The notes under the pieces were generated by a model. The model had not been told where the DNA came from and made no database searches. It saw nothing but the letters and a program-made list of their open reading frames with translations. Shown here in pieces: positions 16,906 to 25,693 of a DNA stretch of 64,000 bases. Source of the stretch: Yoonia sp035117555 (GTDB lineage Bacteria > Pseudomonadota > Alphaproteobacteria > Rhodobacterales > Rhodobacteraceae); the NCBI RefSeq assembly GCF_035117555.1, contig NZ_JAYKPK010000005.1:62001-126000 (forward strand), given 5' to 3'. The translations under genes and the position numbers were made by a program. Position 1 is the stretch's first letter; each line of letters begins with the position of its first letter.

Positions 16906-17386
16906 CGACAGGTTCTTCCGGGATCGAGGCGGAGAGCGCTGTGCGCCATGCGTCCAGCCGCTGCGCGAGGGCCGCGTCCTGCAAGGCCAGAATGCCCGCC
17001 GCCATCAGCCCGGCATTGGCCGCCCCTGCCCCGCCAATCGCCATTGTAGCGACAGGAAAGCCGCGCGGCATCTGCACGATGGAATAAAGGCTATCGACGC
17101 CGGCCAAAGCCTTGGTCTGCACCGGCACGCCAACCACCGGCACCCGCGTTTTCGACGCCATCATGCCGGGCAGATGGGCCGCCCCGCCAGCACCCGCGAT
17201 GATTACCTGCAAGCCGCGCGATGCGGCGGTTTTACCGTAATCCCACAGCCGGTCGGGGGTCCGATGCGCGGACACGATGCGGGTTTCGTAGGCGACGCCG
17301 AGCTGGTCAAGCATCTCTGCCGCCTCGCGCATCGTCGCCCAATCGGACTGGCTGCCCATGATGATCCCGACCAAAGGTTGCGTCAT
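16898..17386 (-). CDS. purE: PurE, N5-carboxyaminoimidazole ribonucleotide mutase
   Basis: A 162-residue class I PurE. The phosphate-binding segment IIMGSQSDWATM opens the protein; VSAHRTPDRL and AGAGGAAHLPGMMAS hold the conserved active-site histidines. It converts N5-CAIR made by PurK into CAIR. purE precedes purK and overlaps it, so the pair is a purine biosynthesis operon. Confidence 0.96.
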   Translation of the reverse strand: MTQPLVGIIMGSQSDWATMREAAEMLDQLGVAYETRIVSAHRTPDRLWDYGKTAASRGLQVIIAGAGGAAHLPGMMASKTRVPVVGVPVQTKALAGVDSLYSIVQMPRGFPVATMAIGGAGAANAGLMAAGILALQDAALAQRLDAWRTALSASIPEEPVDD

Positions 17387-17452
17387 CGCTTTGTCCCCGT
17401 AACTTTATTGAAGCGGCACTATAGCCAAGTGCGACAGAGCCGCAACGGGCGA

Positions 17453-17671
17453 TCAGGCGATAATATCGGGGTGAATACGGTCTTCGAGCTGGACGATCTG
17501 ATCTTTCAGCGCGAGCTTTTGCTTTTTCAGCCGCTGCAGCGTCAGCATATCGCTGGCCGCGCGGTCATGCAGCGCCGCGATGGCCGCATCAAGATCGCGG
17601 TGCTGGCTTTTGAGCATTTCCAGCTTGACGCGGAGCACGTCAATTTCGTCCATTTTCTCGAATGAGGTCAT
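17453..17671 (-). CDS. small DUF465 (YdcH-like) coiled-coil protein
   Basis: A 72-residue protein made mostly of heptad-rich helix: VLRVKLEMLKSQHRDLDAAI, then LQRLKKQKLALKDQIVQLED. The last part is the DUF465 signature (LKKQKLxLKDxI). Function is unknown. An alternative start lies six codons in (MDEIDV). It faces away from hsp20 and sits upstream of purE with a 66-base gap. Confidence 0.8.
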   Translation of the reverse strand: MTSFEKMDEIDVLRVKLEMLKSQHRDLDAAIAALHDRAASDMLTLQRLKKQKLALKDQIVQLEDRIHPDIIA

Positions 17672-17742
17672 AGCAGCGTGGTTATCCCGTATCCTTGTCT
17701 TTTGGTGTTAAACAATCCCGGGCGGATATCCTAATACTTCCT

Positions 17743-17771
17743 CTTGATCATGGCCGGATTGGCCCCCATAT
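17743..17771 (+). promoter_or_regulatory. possible RpoH (sigma-32) promoter of hsp20
   Basis: CTTGATC (17743-17749), 14 bases, then CCCCATAT (17764-17771). This fits the heat-shock sigma pattern CTTGAAA with a CCCCATNT -10 element at permitted spacing. It would give a leader of roughly 55 bases before the hsp20 ATG. Confidence 0.5.
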
Positions 17772-17833
17772 TTTGATCGAGGCCGCCGCAATCGGGGCCG
17801 CATCGACAGTCGCTTGAACGAAGGGCATGTCTT

Positions 17834-18247
17834 ATGACGAAAATGGCTTTGGGGACGCATCCGTTCCTTTTGGGGTTTGAACAGCTGGAACGGCTGGTCG
17901 AACGCACCGCGAAAAGCGGCAATGACGGCTACCCGCCGTATAATATCGAACAGACCTCTGCCACATCTTACCGGATCACGCTGGCCGTGGCCGGATTTGC
18001 CGAAGGCGATCTGGTGATCACGGTCGAAGATAACGCGCTGGTGATCCGGGGAAGGCAGCAGGACGACAGTGAAGGCCGGATCTACCTGCACCGCGGGATT
18101 GCCGCGCGCCAGTTTCAGCGCAGCTTTGTGCTGGCCGATGGTGTCGATGTCGGCGAGGCGGTGATGGAAAACGGATTGCTGCATGTCGATCTGACCCGGT
18201 CGGTGCCCGACCGGATTGTCCAGACCATCAAGATCAAGAAAGGCTAA
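17834..18247 (+). CDS. Hsp20/IbpA small heat-shock protein
   Basis: A 137-residue alpha-crystallin domain protein. PPYNIEQTSATSYRITLAVA opens the domain. DNALVIRGRQ and the late segment MENGLLHVDLTRSVPD are classic IbpA features, and the C-terminal IKIKKG replaces the usual I-x-I tail. It holds unfolding proteins for refolding by other chaperones. A likely heat-shock promoter lies upstream and the DUF1150 gene follows three bases after its stop. Confidence 0.93.
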   Translation: MTKMALGTHPFLLGFEQLERLVERTAKSGNDGYPPYNIEQTSATSYRITLAVAGFAEGDLVITVEDNALVIRGRQQDDSEGRIYLHRGIAARQFQRSFVLADGVDVGEAVMENGLLHVDLTRSVPDRIVQTIKIKKG

Positions 18248-18250
18248 GCC

Positions 18251-18475
18251 ATGAATATGAAATATGATCTCAAATCATTTGGTCAGGATATTGTTTATGT
18301 CAAACCCGTGCTGACCGCCGACCTGCCTGCCGAAGTGCGCGCCGAAATCGGTGATCTGCGCGAGGTTTTCGCAGTGCATAACACCAAGGGCGAGCAATTG
18401 GCGCTGGTCGCCGACCGCCAGATGGCGTTCCATCTGGCGCGCGAGAACGACATGAACCCAGTGACGGTGCATTAA
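18251..18475 (+). CDS. DUF1150 family protein
   Basis: A 74-residue acidic protein with the DUF1150 pattern: IVYVKPVLTADLPAEVRA, then FAVHNTKGEQLALVADRQMA and a short tail. Function is unknown. Its gene follows hsp20 at three-base spacing, so it is cotranscribed and may be heat-induced. A strong hairpin follows. Confidence 0.87.
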   Translation: MNMKYDLKSFGQDIVYVKPVLTADLPAEVRAEIGDLREVFAVHNTKGEQLALVADRQMAFHLARENDMNPVTVH

Positions 18476-18482
18476 TAGCATG

Positions 18483-18512
18483 CCGTGACCTGCATCAGGA
18501 TGCAGGTCACGG
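18483..18512. terminator. bidirectional hairpin between DUF1150 and sat-cysC
   Basis: A perfect 13-bp inverted repeat (CCGTGACCTGCAT and ATGCAGGTCACGG) with loop CAGG lies between two convergent genes. There is no clear T-tract on either side. Confidence 0.75.
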
Positions 18513-18518
18513 GCCTTC

Positions 18519-20228
18519 TTAGCCCTTGATCAGACCCATGCTTTCCAGCTTCAGGATCACCTGATGCGCACAGGTATCGACGGTCATGTTTTCGGTGTCG
18601 AGGCTGAGTTCGGGATTTTCAGGCACATCATAGGGGTCTGAAATCCCGGTAAATTCCGCGATTTTCCCGGCGCGTGCCAGTTTATAAAGACCCTTACGAT
18701 CCCTCCGTTCGCACTCCTCAATGGAAGTGGAAACGTGGATTTCCACGAAAGCCCCGAATTGTTCGACGTCTTCGCGTACCGCGCGCCGTGTCGTTGCATA
18801 GGGCGCAATCGGCGCGCAGATCGCGATGCCGCCGTTCTTGGTGATCTCCGACGCGACATAGCCAATGCGGCGGATGTTCAGATCGCGGTGTTCCTTGGAA
18901 AAGCCCAGTTCGGACGACAGGTTCTTGCGTACGATATCACCGTCGAGCAGGGTCACAGGCCGTCCGCCCATTTCCATCAGCTTGACCATCAGCGCATTGG
19001 CGATGGTGGATTTACCCGATCCGGAAAAGCCGGTGAAGAAGACGGTAAAGCCTTGTTTCGCCCGCGCCGGGCGGCTTTTGCGCAATTCTTCCACGACCTG
19101 CGGGAAGGAAAACCATTCAGGAATGTCCAACCCTTCCGCCAGACGGCGGCGCAATTCAGTGCCGGAAATATCAAGGATCGTCACCTTGTCCTTATCCGCG
19201 ATTTCATCAGCAGGTTCATATTGGGCGCGGTCCTGCACATAGACCATCTGTTTGAAATCGACCATCTCGATGCCCATTTCATCCTGATGCTGGCGGAACA
19301 GATCCTGCGCATCATAGGGGCCATAGAAATCCTGCCCGGCCGAATTCTTACCCGGCCCGGCATGATCACGCCCCACGATGAAATGGGTGCAGCCGTGGTT
19401 TTTGCGGATCAACCCGTGCCAGACCGCCTCACGCGGGCCAGCCATACGCATGGCGAGGTTCAAGAGACTCATCGTCGTGGTCACGGAGGGGTATTGATCC
19501 AACACCGCTTCGTAACAGCGCACGCGGGTGAAATGGTCAATATCGCCCGGTTTGGTCATGCCGACGACAGGGTGGATCAGCAGGTTGGCCTGTGCTTCAC
19601 GCGCAGCGCGGAAGGTCAGTTCCTGATGTGCCCGGTGCAGGGGATTGCGGGTCTGGAAGGCGACGACCTTGCGCCAGCCCAGTTTGCGGAAGAGTGCGCG
19701 CAATTCGTTCGGCGTATCGCGACGGCCACGGAAATCATAATGCACCGGCTGCTGGATGCCGGTGACCGGGCCGCCCAGATACACATTGCCCGCAGTATTG
19801 TGCAGGTAATTCACCGCAGGATGCGCAGAATCGTCGGCGCCATAGACCTTTTCAGCCTCATGCGCTTTGTTCGGCACCCATTTGTCGGTGATCGTCATGG
19901 TGGCGAGGATCACACCTTCCTGATCGCGCAGGGCGATGTCCTGACCGATGGTGACCTTGTCGGCAAAACCTTCGGTTACGTCCAGTGTGATCGGCATCGG
20001 CCAAAGCGCGCCATTGGCCAGACGCATGTTGTCGACGACACTGTTATAATCCGCCTCGGACAGGAACCCTTTCAGCGGGTTGAAACCGCCGTTCATCAGC
20101 AGTTCCAGATCGCAGATCTGGCGCAGGGACAGGTCGTGGCTGACCAGATCGGCAGCCTCGGCTTTCAGCTTCTGCGCGCTCTCGTAAGAGACGTAAAGTT
20201 CGGGGATGGGGGCCAGATCCTGCGGCAT
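18519..20228 (-). CDS. cysC: bifunctional sulfate adenylyltransferase / APS kinase
   Basis: A fusion of about 569 residues. The N-terminal part (about 1-385) is an ATP sulfurylase with FQTRNPLHRAHQELTFRA and VGRDHAGPG. The C-terminal part (about 390-569) is an APS kinase with Walker A GFSGSGKSTIANAL and LLDGDIVRKNLSSELGFSK. Together they turn sulfate and ATP into PAPS. The start MPQDLAPIPELYVSYE is chosen by eye from the usual family N-terminus; an ATG five codons upstream (20243) is also possible. It is a single leftward gene. The symbol marks the kinase domain; the first domain is a Sat-type enzyme. Confidence 0.92.
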   Translation of the reverse strand: MPQDLAPIPELYVSYESAQKLKAEAADLVSHDLSLRQICDLELLMNGGFNPLKGFLSEADYNSVVDNMRLANGALWPMPITLDVTEGFADKVTIGQDIALRDQEGVILATMTITDKWVPNKAHEAEKVYGADDSAHPAVNYLHNTAGNVYLGGPVTGIQQPVHYDFRGRRDTPNELRALFRKLGWRKVVAFQTRNPLHRAHQELTFRAAREAQANLLIHPVVGMTKPGDIDHFTRVRCYEAVLDQYPSVTTTMSLLNLAMRMAGPREAVWHGLIRKNHGCTHFIVGRDHAGPGKNSAGQDFYGPYDAQDLFRQHQDEMGIEMVDFKQMVYVQDRAQYEPADEIADKDKVTILDISGTELRRRLAEGLDIPEWFSFPQVVEELRKSRPARAKQGFTVFFTGFSGSGKSTIANALMVKLMEMGGRPVTLLDGDIVRKNLSSELGFSKEHRDLNIRRIGYVASEITKNGGIAICAPIAPYATTRRAVREDVEQFGAFVEIHVSTSIEECERRDRKGLYKLARAGKIAEFTGISDPYDVPENPELSLDTENMTVDTCAHQVILKLESMGLIKG

Positions 20229-20381
20229 TTTCTTCACAATCATCACTGTTACATTGCCCGATGAAATAGCCCCCACGTTGCATTCTTGTCCAGCATGGCG
20301 CGCCAAAAAGAACGGCACTGTGGCGTGCCGATCATTTGCAGAACAATGGTGTGACCTATGGCCAGGACCGGAGTGATTGTC

Positions 20382-21350
20382 CTATTCTGCGGCCTGCATA
20401 TCCTGCTGATCATGCAAAGCGGCAAGATAGCGTTCCGCATCCAGCGCCGCCATGCAGCCCATCCCGGCGCTGGTCACGGCCTGACGGTAGACATGGTCGG
20501 TCAGATCGCCTGCTGCAAAGACACCCGGAATCGCGGTGCGCGTGGTGCCGGGTTCGACGACGACATAGCCGCCGTTATGCGTTTCCAACTGGTCCTTGAC
20601 CAGTTCCGATGCAGGCGCATGACCGATGGCGATGAACACGCCCTTGGCGGAAATCTCGGTCGTAGTACCGCTGCGCACATCGCGCACGCGGATGCCTTCG
20701 ACGCCTAGCGGGCTGTCGGTGCCGAAGACTTCTTCGACCTCGTGAAACCACAGGGTTTCGATCTTTGGGTTCTGTTCCAGCCTTTGTTGCAGGATCTTTT
20801 CGGCGCGCAATTCATCGCGCCGGTGGATCAGCGTCACCTTGGAGGCGAAATTGGTCAGAAACAACGCCTCTTCCACAGCGGTGTTGCCACCACCGACAAC
20901 GACGATTTCCTGTCCACGATAGAAGAACCCGTCACAGGTCGCACAGGCGCTGACACCGAAACCTTTGAACTTATCCTCGGTCGGCAGGCCCAGCCATTTC
21001 GCACGCGCGCCGGTGGACAGGATCACCGCATCGGCGGTGTAGATCGTGCCGCTGTCCGATTGCGCGGTGAAGGGGCGGTGTTGCAGATCGAGCGAGGTGA
21101 TGATGTCTTGGACAATCTCGCAACCCATGGCGCGGGCATGGGCCTCCATCCGCAGCATCAGGTCGGGGCCTTGCACCTCTGTATCGCCGGGCCAGTTTTC
21201 GACCTCGGTCGTGGTGGTCAATTGCCCACCGGGCTCCATGCCTTGGACAAGCAAAGGCTCCAGCATCGCACGGGCGGCGTAGACCCCGGCGGTGTAACCT
21301 GCAGGGCCAGAGCCGATGATCAGAACGCGGGTGTGGCGGGTGGCGGACAT
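20382..21350 (-). CDS. trxB: TrxB, thioredoxin-disulfide reductase
   Basis: A 322-residue flavoprotein. It has the FAD motif VLIIGSGPAGYTAGVYAARA, the redox-active ACATCDGFFYRG, the NADPH motif VVVGGGNTAVEEALFL and the late GVFAAGDLTDHVYRQA. It reduces thioredoxin with NADPH, which in turn serves MsrA and ribonucleotide reductase. The ATG at 21350 is preferred because the alternative four codons upstream overlaps its GAGG ribosome site. It diverges from the Lrp regulator gene, a common arrangement in this order. Confidence 0.95.
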   Translation of the reverse strand: MSATRHTRVLIIGSGPAGYTAGVYAARAMLEPLLVQGMEPGGQLTTTTEVENWPGDTEVQGPDLMLRMEAHARAMGCEIVQDIITSLDLQHRPFTAQSDSGTIYTADAVILSTGARAKWLGLPTEDKFKGFGVSACATCDGFFYRGQEIVVVGGGNTAVEEALFLTNFASKVTLIHRRDELRAEKILQQRLEQNPKIETLWFHEVEEVFGTDSPLGVEGIRVRDVRSGTTTEISAKGVFIAIGHAPASELVKDQLETHNGGYVVVEPGTTRTAIPGVFAAGDLTDHVYRQAVTSAGMGCMAALDAERYLAALHDQQDMQAAE

Positions 21351-21502
21351 GGCAGACCTCATCTGGTTTCCCCGTTGATATAGCGTTCCATCGCAAAGGT
21401 TAAAAGATCAGACGCCCGGTTCTTTTGTTACTGAAACATGAAACATTATTGCGCTGGAGGCGCGATATAGGTAGTAATCGGAAAAATTTACCGAGGAACG
21501 AC

Positions 21503-22003
21503 ATGGCTGGCCCGAAATTAGACGAAATCGACCGGATGATTCTGGCAGAACTACAGGCCGATGGCCGCATGACCAATGTCGAACTGGCCAGCCGCGTGGG
21601 AATATCCGCCCCGCCCTGCCTGCGCCGGGTGCGCACGTTGGAAGAGCAGGGATTTATCCTTGGCTACCATGCCGATGTCAACGCCCGCGAATTGGGGTTC
21701 GAGGTGCAGGTTTTCGCCATGGTCGGGCTTGTCAGCCAGGCCGAAGCTGATCTGTCCGCGTTTGAGCAGCGCTGCATCGGCTGGCCGCTGGTCCGCGAAT
21801 GCCACATGCTCAATGGTGAGGTGGATTTCATCCTCAAATGCGTGGCCCCCGATCTGCGCACCTTCCAGCGGTTTTTGACCGAGGAATTGACCAGCGCGGA
21901 TAATGTGGCCTCTGTGAAAACGTCTCTGGTGATCCGCGATGCGAAAGTCGAACCGGGCGTGCCGTTCGATGTGTTAGAGGCGCGCTTGGCGCAACAGGCG
22001 TAA
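21503..22003 (+). CDS. Lrp/AsnC family transcriptional regulator
   Basis: A 166-residue regulator. The N-terminal helix-turn-helix (KLDEIDRMILAELQADGRMT and VELASRVGISAPPCLRRVRT) is followed by an RAM/AsnC ligand-binding domain. The ATG at 21503 has GAGGAA upstream. Its target and ligand are not shown by the sequence. It diverges from trxB, and an intrinsic terminator lies after it. Confidence 0.92.
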   Translation: MAGPKLDEIDRMILAELQADGRMTNVELASRVGISAPPCLRRVRTLEEQGFILGYHADVNARELGFEVQVFAMVGLVSQAEADLSAFEQRCIGWPLVRECHMLNGEVDFILKCVAPDLRTFQRFLTEELTSADNVASVKTSLVIRDAKVEPGVPFDVLEARLAQQA

Positions 22004-22008
22004 ACAGA

Positions 22009-22036
22009 AAAAGCGCCCGGTGGACCGGACGCTTTT
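22009..22036. terminator. bidirectional terminator between lrp and ccoP
   Basis: AAAAGCG-C-CCGG, loop TGGA, CCGG-A-CGCTTTT: an 11-bp stem with one mismatch, an A-tract on one side and a T-tract on the other. It can end both convergent transcripts. Confidence 0.85.
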
Positions 22037-22083
22037 CCCTCACATGCGGGCGGAATTGCGCGAACAGATGCGCCCGCAGTGAT

Positions 22084-22956
22084 CTATTCGCCGCCGCCCA
22101 ATTGGTGGACGTAAGCCGTGACCGCGCGGATTTCCGCCTCGCTCAGGCGGGTCCCCCAAGGCGGCATCACGCCAAAGCGGGCATAGCGGATCGTCTGTTC
22201 CAGCGCCGCAGGATCGCCACCGTAAAGCCAGATCGCATCGGTCAGATTGGGCGCGCCCAGATCGCGGTTGCCGGTGCCTGCCTCGCCATGACAGGCGGCG
22301 CAATTGTCCAAAAACAGCTCTGATCCGGAAGCGGCGAGAGTGGTGTCATGGTCTTGGCCGGAAATGGCCAGCACATGGTTCACCACGGCATCGATTTCCG
22401 CGTTTGACAGGATGTCATCAAAAGCCGTCATTTCCGAATAACGTGCATCCCAGTCTTCTTCGTTCCGAATACCATGGCGGACGGTATAGGCAATGTTTTC
22501 GAAGTCGCCGCCCCACAGCCAATCGTCATCCAGCAGGTTGGGATAGCCGACCGCCCCCGCAGCCCCAGAGCCGTGGCATTGCGAGCAATTGTTGCGGAAA
22601 ACCGCGCCCCCGGCAGAGGTGGCAAAGCGGGCCAATTCCGGGTTCTGGTCCAGCGTCGACAGATCAGCGGCAGCAAGCTCAGCCATGTTGCCCGCATTCG
22701 CTTCTTCAAAGCGGGCGATTTCCTGTGCCACTTCGCCACGGGTCGAATAGCCCAGCAAGCCCGTCGTCGCAGAATTGATCAATGGCCAAGCCGGGAAGGC
22801 GATCACATAGCCGATCCCCCAGATGATGGTCAGATAGAAGGTCCAGAGCCACCAGCGCGGCAGCGGGTTGTTCAGCTCCTTGATCCCGTCCCAGCTATGG
22901 CCGGTTGTGTCGATGCCGGTGACGTCATCTACATCTTTTTTGTCCTTGCTGCTCAT
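22084..22956 (-). CDS. ccoP: CcoP, dihaem cytochrome c subunit of cbb3 oxidase
   Basis: A 290-residue protein with one N-terminal membrane helix (about residues 34-60, near PLPRWWLWTFYLTIIWGIGY). Two c-type haem sites follow, CSQCHG and CAACHG, each in a cytochrome c domain; axial methionines are plausible at SEMTAF and GVMPPWG. It passes electrons to CcoO. Its start overlaps the ccoQ stop by four bases. Confidence 0.96.
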   Translation of the reverse strand: MSSKDKKDVDDVTGIDTTGHSWDGIKELNNPLPRWWLWTFYLTIIWGIGYVIAFPAWPLINSATTGLLGYSTRGEVAQEIARFEEANAGNMAELAAADLSTLDQNPELARFATSAGGAVFRNNCSQCHGSGAAGAVGYPNLLDDDWLWGGDFENIAYTVRHGIRNEEDWDARYSEMTAFDDILSNAEIDAVVNHVLAISGQDHDTTLAASGSELFLDNCAACHGEAGTGNRDLGAPNLTDAIWLYGGDPAALEQTIRYARFGVMPPWGTRLSEAEIRAVTAYVHQLGGGE

Positions 22957-23147
22957 GGCTTCGGCTCCTTTGGCTGGTCCGGGGTGACCGGCTTGTCCTC
23001 ATGTCGGAAGGGGATATTGGCGATATCGGCATCGATTTTGCGGCTGCCGGGGCGGAAGGCCCAGATGATCACCGCGAGAAAGAATGTGCCCATCCAGATG
23101 AGCAACCAATTGTCGCGGATCTGCTGCCAGAGTGTTTGGTAATCCAT
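22953..23147 (-). CDS. ccoQ: CcoQ, small subunit of cbb3 oxidase
   Basis: A 64-residue protein with one membrane helix (WLLIWMGTFFLAVIIWAFRP) and a short charged proline-rich cytoplasmic tail. CcoQ stabilises the complex. It lies in the usual place between ccoO and ccoP. Confidence 0.94.
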   Translation of the reverse strand: MDYQTLWQQIRDNWLLIWMGTFFLAVIIWAFRPGSRKIDADIANIPFRHEDKPVTPDQPKEPKP

Positions 23148-23157
23148 GGCTGCCCCC

Positions 23158-23913
23158 TTACCGGCTCGCGTCGGGCGTGAAGGTCGAGAAATCGACCGTC
23201 GTGCCCAACATTTGCAGATAGGCGATCAGCGCATCCATTTCCGACACACCGGGGCGGCCATCAAAGTTGCGGATCTGTGCGCCCGGATAACGTTCCAACA
23301 GATCGTCATAGGCCTCGGTATTTGGATCGGCTTGGGCAAGCACGTCAGAGACCGCGAGCGTGATCATCTCTTCCGTATAGGGCACGCCGATGATGCTATG
23401 CGTGCGCACCAGATCGGCGGTGTGATCCGCGTTGACATAGTTATCGAGCAGAAAGGCATAGCCCGGCATGATCGATTCCGGCACCACGGATTGCGGGTCG
23501 ATCATGTGATCCAGATGCCAGGCATCGGAATACTTTCCGCCGACCCGAGCAAGGTCGGGCCCTGTGCGTTTCGATCCCCATTGGAACGGATGGTCATACA
23601 TCGATTCCGCCGCAAGCGAATAATGGCCGTACCGTTCCACCTCGTCCCGCATTGGACGGATCATCTGGCTGTGGCAATTGTAGCAGCCTTCGCGGATGTA
23701 GACATCGCGCCCGGCCAGTTCCAGCGGCGCATAAGGGCGCACGCCTTCGACCTTTTCGATGGTGTTTTCCAGATAGAACAGCGGCACGATTTCCACCAGC
23801 CCGCCAATCGCCACCACGACGAGCGAGGTGACAAGCAGCAAAGTGGGCGAGCGTTCGAGGATCGCGTGTTTCGACAGAAAGCCTTTGACGGGGGTATTTG
23901 GTGTTTCAGACAT
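23158..23913 (-). CDS. ccoO: CcoO, monohaem cytochrome c subunit of cbb3 oxidase
   Basis: A 251-residue membrane-anchored cytochrome c. The N-terminal helix (LLLVTSLVVVAIGGLVEIVP) precedes the haem c site EGCYNCHSQMIRPM. ESIMPGYAFLLDN supplies a likely methionine ligand. CcoO passes electrons from CcoP to the catalytic subunit. It follows ccoN after 12 bases. Confidence 0.96.
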   Translation of the reverse strand: MSETPNTPVKGFLSKHAILERSPTLLLVTSLVVVAIGGLVEIVPLFYLENTIEKVEGVRPYAPLELAGRDVYIREGCYNCHSQMIRPMRDEVERYGHYSLAAESMYDHPFQWGSKRTGPDLARVGGKYSDAWHLDHMIDPQSVVPESIMPGYAFLLDNYVNADHTADLVRTHSIIGVPYTEEMITLAVSDVLAQADPNTEAYDDLLERYPGAQIRNFDGRPGVSEMDALIAYLQMLGTTVDFSTFTPDASR

Positions 23914-23925
23914 CTGATCTGGCTC

Positions 23926-25521
23926 CTATTCTGCTGGCACGCCGACCGGGGCAGTGACTTTGACGCCACCCCTGATCGTCATGAAGATGTTCCAGGCCAT
24001 GATGATCCCGCCGGTCAGATACAGAACCCCGCCCAGACCGCGCACGACATACATCGGGAATTTCGCGGAAACGGTGTCGGCAAAGCTGTTCACAAGGAAC
24101 CCGTTGGCATCGACTTCGCGCCACATCAGGCCTTCCATGATCCCGGTGACCCACATCGAGGCGGCGTAAAGAATGATACCGATCGTCGCCAACCAGAAGT
24201 GCCAGTTGATCGCGGACATGGAATACATCTGCGCACGCCCCCAGAGTTTCGGTGTCAGGAAGTAAAGTGCTGCAAAAGTAATCATCCCGTTCCAGCCAAG
24301 CGCGCCGGAATGCACATGCCCGATGGTCCAGTCGGTGTAATGTGACAGCGAATTGACCGCGCGGATCGACATCATCGGCCCTTCGAATGTGGACATGCCG
24401 TAGAAGGCGAGGCTGATCACCATCATGCGGATGATCGGATCAGTGCGCAGCTTGTCCCATGCCCCTTGCAGGGTCATCAGACCGTTGATCATGCCGCCCC
24501 AGCTCGGCATCCACAGGATGATCGAAAACACCATGCCAAGGGTCGAGGCCCAATCCGGCAAAGCTGTATAATGCAAATGGTGCGGACCGGCCCAGATATA
24601 AAGAAAGATCAGCGCCCAGAAATGGATGATCGACAGTTTATAGCTGAAGATCGGGCGGCCCGCCTGTTTCGGCACAAAGTAATACATCATGCCCAGAAAG
24701 CCCGCTGTCAGGAAAAAGCCCACGGCATTATGGCCATACCACCATTGCACCATGGCATCCTGCACACCCGAGAAGATCTGCACAGATTTGCTGCCCCAGA
24801 TGCTGACCGGGATGCTCAGGTTGTTGACGATATGCAGCATCGCGACTGTGACGATGAAGGCCAGCAGGAACCAGTTAGCAACATAGATGTGCCGTTCCTG
24901 CCGCTTGAACAACGTGCCAAGAAACGCAGCAAGGAAAGCAACCCAGACAATGGTCAGCCAGATATCGATATACCATTCCGGCTCGGCATATTCTTTCGAT
25001 TGGGTGGCACCCAGCAGGTAACCCGTCGCGGCCAGCACGATGAACAGGTTGTAACCCCAGAACACGAACCAACCCAGATTGCCGCCCCAAAGCCGCGCGC
25101 CACAGGTGCGCTGCACGATGTAAAAGGACGACATGATCAGAGCATTGCCGCCGAAGGCGAAAATCACCGCAGACGTGTGCAGCGGGCGTAGCCGGCCGAA
25201 ATTGCCATAGGGTTGCAGCAGATCGAAATTCAGCTGCGGAAAGGCCAGTTGGAAGGCGATCACCACGCCGACCAGAAAGCCCACGACCCCCCAGAATGTC
25301 GTCGCGATCACCCCGGCGCGGACCACATCATCCATATAGCCGGTGGGGGCCGCCACGCTCGGTTGTTCCATCTGGCGCAACACGCGCACGAACATGAACC
25401 CTGACACGCACAAGATAATCATCGCATGGACAATATAGGCCGTATCACGCCCCCAATTGGCCGCCATCGCCGCAAACAGGGCCACCGCCCCCAATGCCGC
25501 CAGTTTCACATAATTCCCCAT
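23926..25521 (-). CDS. ccoN: CcoN, catalytic subunit of cbb3-type cytochrome c oxidase
   Basis: A 531-residue haem-copper oxidase subunit with about 12 membrane helices. Ligand-bearing segments include LRPLHTSAVIFAFGGNALI, WWYGHNAVGFFLTAGFLG and AGPHHLHYTALPDWAS. YTDWTIGHVHSGALGWNGM holds the late histidines. It reduces oxygen with high affinity and pumps protons. The ATG at 25521 follows AGGGA by seven bases; the upstream in-frame extension runs through the regulatory region and is rejected. The FNR box at 25607-25620 lies 86 bases upstream. Confidence 0.96.
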   Translation of the reverse strand: MGNYVKLAALGAVALFAAMAANWGRDTAYIVHAMIILCVSGFMFVRVLRQMEQPSVAAPTGYMDDVVRAGVIATTFWGVVGFLVGVVIAFQLAFPQLNFDLLQPYGNFGRLRPLHTSAVIFAFGGNALIMSSFYIVQRTCGARLWGGNLGWFVFWGYNLFIVLAATGYLLGATQSKEYAEPEWYIDIWLTIVWVAFLAAFLGTLFKRQERHIYVANWFLLAFIVTVAMLHIVNNLSIPVSIWGSKSVQIFSGVQDAMVQWWYGHNAVGFFLTAGFLGMMYYFVPKQAGRPIFSYKLSIIHFWALIFLYIWAGPHHLHYTALPDWASTLGMVFSIILWMPSWGGMINGLMTLQGAWDKLRTDPIIRMMVISLAFYGMSTFEGPMMSIRAVNSLSHYTDWTIGHVHSGALGWNGMITFAALYFLTPKLWGRAQMYSMSAINWHFWLATIGIILYAASMWVTGIMEGLMWREVDANGFLVNSFADTVSAKFPMYVVRGLGGVLYLTGGIIMAWNIFMTIRGGVKVTAPVGVPAE

Positions 25522-25606
25522 GGAATTTCCCTTCTTCCATCGCCCCGCACATGGGCGCGATCCTTTGCCGATGATCGGCTTATGCGGATGGGGGCGAGGA
25601 TCGTCT

Positions 25607-25620
25607 TTGATGTGGATCAA
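25607..25620. promoter_or_regulatory. FNR box between ccoN and the universal stress gene
   Basis: TTGATGTGGATCAA matches TTGAT-N4-ATCAA exactly. It lies 86 bases before ccoN (leftward) and 74 bases before the stress gene (rightward), so one site may activate both at low oxygen. Confidence 0.88.
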
Positions 25621-25693
25621 GACAAAGCACCGGGCCGCGCGGCATAGAGAGGGCAACGCAGCCCGCGCAACATCTGACGGAGAAAGGCATTTG

